Source: PALSA-505 sp036495485
GTDB lineage: Bacteria; Actinomycetota; Actinomycetes; Streptosporangiales; Streptosporangiaceae
Direction: 5' to 3'
Length of the DNA: 64,000 nucleotides
Assembly (NCBI GenBank): GCA_036495485.1
Contig: DASXMU010000087.1
Coordinates: 1 to 64,000, forward strand
In this document: positions 59,065 through 64,000 of the stretch, one piece after another
Layout of the letters: each line of letters starts with the position of its first letter
How positions within the stretch are numbered: the stretch's first letter is position 1
Translations under genes and position numbers: made by a program
The notes under the pieces: model-generated
What the model was told of the DNA's origin: nothing
What the model saw: the letters and a program-made list of their open reading frames with translations, nothing else
The model's database searches: none

Positions 59065-60453
59065 TCAGGTGCTGGCTGCGCGCTGCTGCGGCGTGCTGTC
59101 CGCTTCCTGCGCTTCCACAGCTGGCCAGCTCAGCGCGGCAGCGACAAGCTCCGGCCGGTCCGAACCGGAGTCCGCGACCAGTTCCGGTGCGGACAGCGCG
59201 CGGATCGTCTCCTCCACCATCTGCGGCGGCTCGAGCTCGGACTCGACCACGCCGAGCTGGTTCAGCCTCCTGGCGCTGACCAGCACCCTGCCCTCAAGCG
59301 ACCCAACGGTTTTGTTGTAGGTGGACACCGAGTTGGTGAGAGCGCGGCCCAGGTGATCCATGTGCTTACCCATCTGGGCTAGCCGGTCGTACAGCTCCCG
59401 GCCGAGGTCGAACACGGCCCGGGCGTTCTCGGACAGGGCCTCCTGCTGCCAGGCGTACTGTGCGGTCCGCAGCATGGTGACCAGCGTGGTGGGCGTCGCG
59501 ATGTGCACGCGCCGCGACAGCGCATGCTCCAGCAGCGCGGGGTCGCGCTCCAGCGCGGGCGCGAGGAAGGCCTCGCCGGGAATGAACAGGACAGCGAACT
59601 CGGGTGCCGGGCTGAGCGCGGTCCAGTACGCCTTGGCGGCCAGCCGGTCGACCTGCTCGCGCAGATGCCGGGCGTGCGCGCCGAGCCGGGCATCCCGGAC
59701 GTCCTCATCGCTGGTTTCCGCGGCTTCCAGGTAGGCGGCGAGCGACACCTTCGCGTCCACCACGATGTTCTTCCCGCCAGCCAACCTGACGACCAGGTCC
59801 GGGCGCTGCAGGCCATCGTCGGTGGCCGCGCTGACCTGCTCGTCGAAGTCGCACCTGGCGCTCATCCCGGCCAGCTCGACCACGCGCTTGAGCTGCAGTT
59901 CGCCCCACCGGCCACGTGCTTCCGGGCGCCGTAGCGCGGTGACCAGCGCCTGGGTCTGGACCCGGAGCTGTTCCGAACTCTCCCTGGCGATGCCGACCTG
60001 CTCAGTGAGCGCGGCGTGGGAGGAACGGCGCGCCGCGTCCGACTCGCGAAGCTGCGCCTCCATCCTGGTCAAGGTCTCCTTGAGCGGGCTGACCAGGTGC
60101 TCTACCGCAAGGCGCCGCTTGTCCAGTTCACCCGCCGCGTTTGCGTTGGCGGTCTGCAAGCGTCCCTCCGCGATCTCCAGGAAGCGCGCCGTGCTCGCGT
60201 CCAGTGCCTGCGCGGACAGGACCTGGAACCGCTCGGCAAGCTGGCCTTCGATCAGCGCCGCTTTGTCCCGGGCGGAGCGCTCGGCCAGCGCACCTCTGTC
60301 TTCAGCCGCCCGCGCGCGCTGCTCGGCGGTGCTGACCTGAACGGTCAGGTCGGCCATGGCGGCGGCCTGCCGGTTGCGGGCGAGCAAGAATCCGATCGCC
60401 GCCCCGAGGAAGATACCGAGTGCGAGCCCGGCAAACAGCGTGATCGCGTCCAT
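59065..60453 (-). CDS. rmuC: DNA recombination protein RmuC
   Basis: 462 residues. One N-terminal membrane helix (ITLFAGLALGIFLGAAIGFL), a long coiled coil (about 35-160), then the RmuC nuclease-like core: RWGELQLKRVVELAGMSARC, DLVVRLAGGKNIVVDAKVSL, EFAVLFIPGEAFLAPALERD, HIATPTTLVTMLRTAQYAWQ. The VVDAKV strand is the PD-(D/E)xK-type site. RmuC limits inversions at short repeats. Start region reads MDAITLF with a weak ribosome site. Divergent from ychF. Confidence 0.95.
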   Translation of the reverse strand: MDAITLFAGLALGIFLGAAIGFLLARNRQAAAMADLTVQVSTAEQRARAAEDRGALAERSARDKAALIEGQLAERFQVLSAQALDASTARFLEIAEGRLQTANANAAGELDKRRLAVEHLVSPLKETLTRMEAQLRESDAARRSSHAALTEQVGIARESSEQLRVQTQALVTALRRPEARGRWGELQLKRVVELAGMSARCDFDEQVSAATDDGLQRPDLVVRLAGGKNIVVDAKVSLAAYLEAAETSDEDVRDARLGAHARHLREQVDRLAAKAYWTALSPAPEFAVLFIPGEAFLAPALERDPALLEHALSRRVHIATPTTLVTMLRTAQYAWQQEALSENARAVFDLGRELYDRLAQMGKHMDHLGRALTNSVSTYNKTVGSLEGRVLVSARRLNQLGVVESELEPPQMVEETIRALSAPELVADSGSDRPELVAAALSWPAVEAQEADSTPQQRAAST

Positions 60454-60618
60454 TCTGGCAATGCTCGCAGCTCACAGCGACAGTTCCAGTTTGACACGCT
60501 GAGTGCCGTGAATCCGCCCCACCGTAGCCACGCTGCGGCAGGCGCGATCCCGTCATGGTTCCGGCGAAATCCTGACCCAGCGCGGGCCCCGGCTCCCCGT
60601 GGGCTGGGGCCGTTAAAG

Positions 60619-60674
60619 CCATAAAATCAAAATTTTTTTCAGTAAAAAGAAAAAGATCGCCGAACGGCGGTGCC
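60619..60674 (+). repeat. Dispersed A-rich/CCGAACGG repeat, copy 3
   Basis: An A/T tract (CCATAAAATCAAAATTTTTT) and CAGTAAAAAGAAAAAG are followed by ATCGCCGAACGGCGGTGCC. It resembles copy 1 (TCGCCGAACGGTGCCC after GGAAAGAAA) with an extra CG. It lies 58 bp before ychF in the divergent rmuC/ychF spacer. Confidence 0.6.
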
Positions 60675-60732
60675 TGGCCAACGTCCCTGAAGCGCGAACA
60701 ATCGCGGCGCGACCCTCCCATAGACTCGCCCG

Positions 60733-61824
60733 GTGAGCTTGTCCATTGGGATCGTGGGACTGCCGAACGTCGGCAAGTCAACCCTCTTCAACGCGCTGAC
60801 CAGGGCTGGGGCCCTGGCCTCCAACTACCCGTTCGCGACCATCGAGCCGAACGTCGGCATCGTCGGCATCCCCGACCCGCGCCTGGCCGAGCTGGGCAAG
60901 CTGTACGACTCGGCCCGGATCGTCCCCGCCACCGTCAGGTTCGTGGACATCGCGGGCCTGGTCCGCGGCGCCTCCACCGGCCAGGGCCTGGGCAACCAGT
61001 TTCTCGCGCACATCCGCGAGACCGACGCGATCTGCCAGGTGATCCGCGTCTTCACCGACCCGGACGTGAGCCACGTGGACGGCGACGTCGAGCCGCAGCG
61101 CGACATAGAAACGGTCGTCACCGAGCTGATCCTGGCCGACCTGCAGACCCTCGACAAAGCCATCCCCCGGCTGGCCAAGGAGACGAAGTTTTCCAAGGAC
61201 GCCGACCGGGTGCGCCTTGCTCAGGACGCCGTTACGGTGCAGCAGCTCCTGAACGACGGGAAGCCGCTGTCCGCCGCGGCCGGCCCGGCCGGTCTCGATT
61301 TGGCCGCCCTGGGCGAACTGCAGCTGCTGACCGCCAAGCCGTTCCTGTACGTGTTCAACGTGGACGAAGCTGAACTGGGCGACGAGGCCCTGCGCAAGCG
61401 CCTAGCCGACCTGGTTGCGCCCGCCGAGGCGATCTTCCTGGACGCCAAGACAGAGGCCGAGCTTGCCGAGCTGCCGGTGGAGGACGCCGCCGAGATGCTG
61501 GCCGAGCTGGGCCTCGGCGAGCCCGGCCTGGCCCAGCTCGCCAGGGTGGGCTTCGCCACCCTTGGCCTGTCCACGTTCCTCACCGCCGGGCCGAAGGAGG
61601 CGCGCGCCTGGACGATCCCGGCCGGTGCGACCGCGCCCGAGGCGGCGGGCGTCATCCACACGGACTTCCAGCGCGGCTTCATCAAGGCCGAGGTGATCAG
61701 CTACCAGGACCTGATCGACGCGGGCTCGGTCGCCGCCGCCCGCGCCGCAGGCAAGGCCCGCATCGAGGGCAAGGACTACATCATGCAGGACGGCGACGTC
61801 GTCGAGTTCCGCTTCAACGTGTAA
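60733..61824 (+). CDS. ychF: Redox-regulated ATPase YchF (Obg-like)
   Basis: 363 residues. P-loop GIVGLPNVGKSTLFNAL (6-22), switch TIEPNVGIV, G3 DIAGLVRGAS, and the NVDE-type G4 (FNVDEAEL) that makes it ATP-preferring; a coiled coil and a C-terminal TGS domain (DFQRGFIKAEVISYQDLIDA) follow. It binds ribosomes and reacts to oxidative stress. GTG start: TAGACT ends 6 nt before it and no Shine-Dalgarno is present, so it is leaderless. Followed 21 bp later by the LLM oxidoreductase. Confidence 0.97.
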   Translation: MSLSIGIVGLPNVGKSTLFNALTRAGALASNYPFATIEPNVGIVGIPDPRLAELGKLYDSARIVPATVRFVDIAGLVRGASTGQGLGNQFLAHIRETDAICQVIRVFTDPDVSHVDGDVEPQRDIETVVTELILADLQTLDKAIPRLAKETKFSKDADRVRLAQDAVTVQQLLNDGKPLSAAAGPAGLDLAALGELQLLTAKPFLYVFNVDEAELGDEALRKRLADLVAPAEAIFLDAKTEAELAELPVEDAAEMLAELGLGEPGLAQLARVGFATLGLSTFLTAGPKEARAWTIPAGATAPEAAGVIHTDFQRGFIKAEVISYQDLIDAGSVAAARAAGKARIEGKDYIMQDGDVVEFRFNV

Positions 61825-61845
61825 TCACCTGCTGCTGGAGGCGTC

Positions 61846-62730
61846 GTGGGTTCTGCCGGCAAGACCCCGAGGGTTGGGGTTGTGTTCCGCCCGCAGTTGC
61901 CGCCTGAGCGGCTGCGTGACTATGTGGGCGCGGCGGAGGCGGCCGGGCTCGACGATGTCTGGCTCTGGGAGGACTGCTTCCTCGAAGGCGGTCTCACCAG
62001 CGCGACCGCGGCGCTCGGCTGGACTGGATCGCTGCGGATCGGGCTGGGGCTGATGCCGGTGCCGTTCCGCAACCCGGCCCTGGCGGCCATGGAGATCGCG
62101 ACGCTCGCCCGGCTGTTTCCCCGCCGTTTCGTCCCCGCCGCTGGGCACGGCGTGCTCTCCTGGATGGAGCAGGTGGGAGCCCGCGCCTCCTCTCCCATGA
62201 CGTTGCTGCGCGAATGGGTGACGGCGGTCCGTGCGCTGCTGCACGGGCAGACCGTGACCGTCGCTGGCGAGTACGTTCGCCTCGACCACGTTGCCCTGGA
62301 CTGGCCGCCGCAGGACGTTCCGCCCCTCCTGATCGGCGCACGGGGCCCCAAGACCATTGCCCTGGCGGGGGAGATAGCCGACGGCATGGTGCTGGATGCG
62401 GGAATCTCACTGGCTGGCATCCGCCAGGCGATCGCGACGGCGGCAGCGGCCCAGCCGCACGAGGTTGTCGTGTACCTGCTGTGCGCGGACGGACCGGACG
62501 CCAGGGAACGGGTCGAGGCCGAGCTTCCCGAGTCGGCGCTGCCGCTGCCGGAGCGGGCCGCCGTTGGGCCGCCTGAGCAGGTGGCCCGGGTCGTCCGCTC
62601 GTTCGCCGAAGCCGGGGCGACGACCGTCGTGCTGCAGCCCACGGCCAGCGACCCGGACGTGGCCGCGACGATCAGCCTGGCCGCCGCCGCCAGGGCGATC
62701 CTGAGCGATGCTGCTCATGCCTCGCGGTGA
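61846..62730 (+). CDS. LLM-class flavin (F420)-dependent oxidoreductase
   Basis: 294 residues, GTG start with GGAGG 7 nt upstream. Luciferase-like TIM barrel: PPERLRDYVGAAEAAGLDDV, WLWEDCFLEGGLTSATAALG, LRIGLGLMPVPFRNPALAAM, GHGVLSWMEQVG and VPPLLIGARGPKTIALAGEI, ADGMVLDAG. Actinomycete members often use F420. Substrate unknown. It overlaps the GNAT-like gene by 23 nt and follows ychF closely, so ychF-LLM-GNAT may be one operon. Confidence 0.92.
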   Translation: MGSAGKTPRVGVVFRPQLPPERLRDYVGAAEAAGLDDVWLWEDCFLEGGLTSATAALGWTGSLRIGLGLMPVPFRNPALAAMEIATLARLFPRRFVPAAGHGVLSWMEQVGARASSPMTLLREWVTAVRALLHGQTVTVAGEYVRLDHVALDWPPQDVPPLLIGARGPKTIALAGEIADGMVLDAGISLAGIRQAIATAAAAQPHEVVVYLLCADGPDARERVEAELPESALPLPERAAVGPPEQVARVVRSFAEAGATTVVLQPTASDPDVAATISLAAAARAILSDAAHASR

Positions 62731-63454
62731 CGGCGATCCGGATCTGGAGTTGCTGCTGGCCGCGACGCAGGTGCTGTGGGGCACGGACTCCCTCGGCCGG
62801 TACGCGGAACCACCGCTGTGTGCGGTAGCCATCTCGGCGGCGGATCACCACATGTTCGTCCGCGCCGATCTCGATGATGATCTAGCTGAATCGCTGCGGC
62901 ATGTACTGGGCTCATGGACGCAGGCGCTGCCAGCCCACGAGCTGCGCCCAGCGCTGACGTCCACGCTGCCGCTGCTGGCGGCGGCCGGAATCACCGCTGA
63001 GGTGCGCGGCGGCCCGAGATTCCTGATCGAATCGCTGCCGGCTATCCCAGTCGGCGCGACCGTGGCCGACTCGACCGCCCCTGCCGACGTGCGACAGGCC
63101 GGTACCCGCCGGCCGCCGGACTGGGCGCCCGCGCAATGGGACGCCCTGCTCACCGGTGCACTCGGTCCCTGGGCAATGCTTCTCGACCAGGCCGAAGTGC
63201 TCAGCATCTGCCACACGTCGCGGGACTCAGCGGCAGGAGCCGAAGCCGGCATCTGGGCAGGCCCACGGTCCACAGGGACCGGATACAAGGCCGCGGCCAT
63301 GGCGGCCTGGGCGACCGTGATGCGAAAGCGAGACGACCGCCCGCTGTTCTACAGCACGCCGGACGAGGACGACTCCGCGCAGCGACTCGCCGCCAGTCCC
63401 GGCTTGCGCCCCATCGGCTGGATCTGGTCGCTGCGCGCGGCTGGTGCTGGCTAG
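62708..63454 (+). CDS. GNAT-like acetyltransferase
   Basis: 248 residues. The N-terminal half (LELLLAATQVLWGTDSLGRY to about 115) is unrecognised. The C-terminal half looks like a GNAT acetyl-CoA fold: EVLSICHTSRDSAAGAEAGI, WAGPRSTGTGYKAAAMAAWA, RPLFYSTPDEDDSAQRLAAS. GTGYKAAAMAAW takes the place of the Q/RxxGxG/A loop. Starts inside the LLM gene (23-nt overlap) without a clear ribosome site, which suggests coupling. Substrate unknown. Confidence 0.75.
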   Translation: MLLMPRGDGDPDLELLLAATQVLWGTDSLGRYAEPPLCAVAISAADHHMFVRADLDDDLAESLRHVLGSWTQALPAHELRPALTSTLPLLAAAGITAEVRGGPRFLIESLPAIPVGATVADSTAPADVRQAGTRRPPDWAPAQWDALLTGALGPWAMLLDQAEVLSICHTSRDSAAGAEAGIWAGPRSTGTGYKAAAMAAWATVMRKRDDRPLFYSTPDEDDSAQRLAASPGLRPIGWIWSLRAAGAG

Positions 63455-63879
63455 TCGCCCTTCGTGTCGTGGCGGAAGCTGCCGCGGGCTGGCTTGTCCG
63501 GCTCCGAGTCGTACCGGAAGCCGCCAAGGAAGCGGCGGAATACCCCGCCCTCCCGCGGCAGCGCGGTCTTCGGCGGCGGCGCGGTGGGACGTTCCCGGCC
63601 CTCCGGCCGGTTGTAGTCGGCCCGGGCTATGGCGTCTACGACCTGGGCCTCGTCGAAGTTTTCCGAGCCGGGGACGCACGGCACAAAGCCGACCAGGTCG
63701 CCGTCGAGCAGCACTTCGGCTTCGAGACCTGAGGTGCCCTCCAGGCCCCAGACGGCCTGCCGGCCACCGCTGAGCGAAACTCGCACCCCGTAAGCGCCGA
63801 CGCCCGCCTTGTCCAGGTGCGCATCGATGCCGCGGTCTCGGAGCGCATCAGTGACGCGGCGGGCCCTATTCTCTTCCAT
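63451..63879 (-). CDS. Conserved hypothetical protein
   Basis: 142 residues from ATG 63879. The N-terminal 90 residues are alpha/beta (ENRARRVTDALRDRGIDAHL, DKAGVGAYGVRVSLSGGRQA, VWGLEGTSGLEAEVLLDGDL), the rest a basic, Pro/Arg-rich tail (FRRFLGGFRYDSEPDKPARG). No family was recognised. TATTTT ends 6 nt before the ATG, so a leaderless mRNA is likely. Its stop overlaps the GNAT stop by 4 nt (convergent). Confidence 0.72.
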   Translation of the reverse strand: MEENRARRVTDALRDRGIDAHLDKAGVGAYGVRVSLSGGRQAVWGLEGTSGLEAEVLLDGDLVGFVPCVPGSENFDEAQVVDAIARADYNRPEGRERPTAPPPKTALPREGGVFRRFLGGFRYDSEPDKPARGSFRHDTKGD

Positions 63880-63950
63880 GCGTCCAAAATACCTTCGCAA
63901 TTCTGAGTGCCTGTTCAGACTTCCCTGGAGCTAAGCGGAGAGATCCTGAC

Positions 63951-64000
63951 ATGAACTACATGCTGATCATGCAGAACGAACAGTCCGCGCTCATGGCCAT
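63951..64000 (+). CDS. YCII-related protein, N-terminal fragment
   Basis: Only 16 codons are in the window: MNYMLIMQNEQSALMA. GGAGAG lies 8 nt before the ATG. The start resembles YCII/DGPF-domain proteins (MKYMLLIYxxE), often encoded beside ECF sigma factors. The rest lies beyond the right edge, so the call is tentative. Confidence 0.5.
   Translation, partial: MNYMLIMQNEQSALMA

Overview
The window is high-GC chromosomal DNA of an actinomycete. Supporting signs are near-uniform G/C at third codon positions in most genes, frequent GTG and TTG starts, many apparently leaderless genes, and typical actinobacterial families: DUF5709, DUF1707, DUF4232, a 13E12-type HNH protein, an F420/PPOX-type oxidoreductase, an MDMPI/DinB-type protein and a PASTA-free Ser/Thr kinase. 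I infer a filamentous soil actinomycete, perhaps of the Streptosporangiales, but the sequence alone does not settle genus. No rRNA, tRNA, CRISPR array, intact insertion sequence or prophage was found.

Layout. 1-8.6 kb: tail of a LuxR response regulator, a LacI regulator, a degenerate histidine-kinase-like membrane protein, an overlapping pair encoding a DmpA-type P1 aminopeptidase and a class III aminotransferase, a CocE-type hydrolase, and a nickel/cobalt permease with a good Nur-type site over its promoter. 8.7-13.1 kb: an amidohydrolase remnant, a rhomboid protease, two related secreted transglycosylase-like proteins and a SnoaL-like protein. 13.5-19.3 kb: a Ser/Thr kinase, class I and class II fumarases in tandem, and a PPOX-like protein. 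19.5-21.2 kb: a secreted GH18 enzyme with CBM and FN3 modules.

21.6-28.5 kb is compositionally different, with much weaker G/C preference at third positions and several TTA codons. It carries nrdR-nrdJ (B12-dependent ribonucleotide reductase) and a convergent three-gene operon: an S-adenosylhomocysteine-hydrolase-like protein with altered catalytic residues, an unrecognised protein and a DUF3500 protein. This is the best candidate for an undescribed system. 28.6-30.7 kb is a marR-ABC ATPase-ABC permease operon.

30.9-49.8 kb mixes redox and regulatory genes (F420/PPOX, MhuD-like heme monooxygenase, VOC/AraC pair, GlpX, TetR, MarR with a TDT exporter) with a strong secretome: GH3, a GH18 remnant, HtrA, a G1 glutamic peptidase, a lysozyme-amidase fusion and an S53 sedolisin. 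Two peptidase families that work at acid pH suggest an acidic habitat (inference).

49.9-64 kb is housekeeping: xseB and xseA split by a GyrI-like gene and a 13E12/HNH gene, a lipid-droplet-type protein, ispH, a membrane spermidine-synthase-like protein, rmuC, ychF, an LLM flavin oxidoreductase, a GNAT-like protein and the start of a YCII-type gene.

Two window-wide signals stand out. A short dispersed A-rich repeat ending in CGCCGAACGGTGCC or a close variant occurs in at least four intergenic spacers. A recurrent promoter layout places a TAnnnT-like hexamer 6-8 nt before the start codon, implying leaderless mRNAs.
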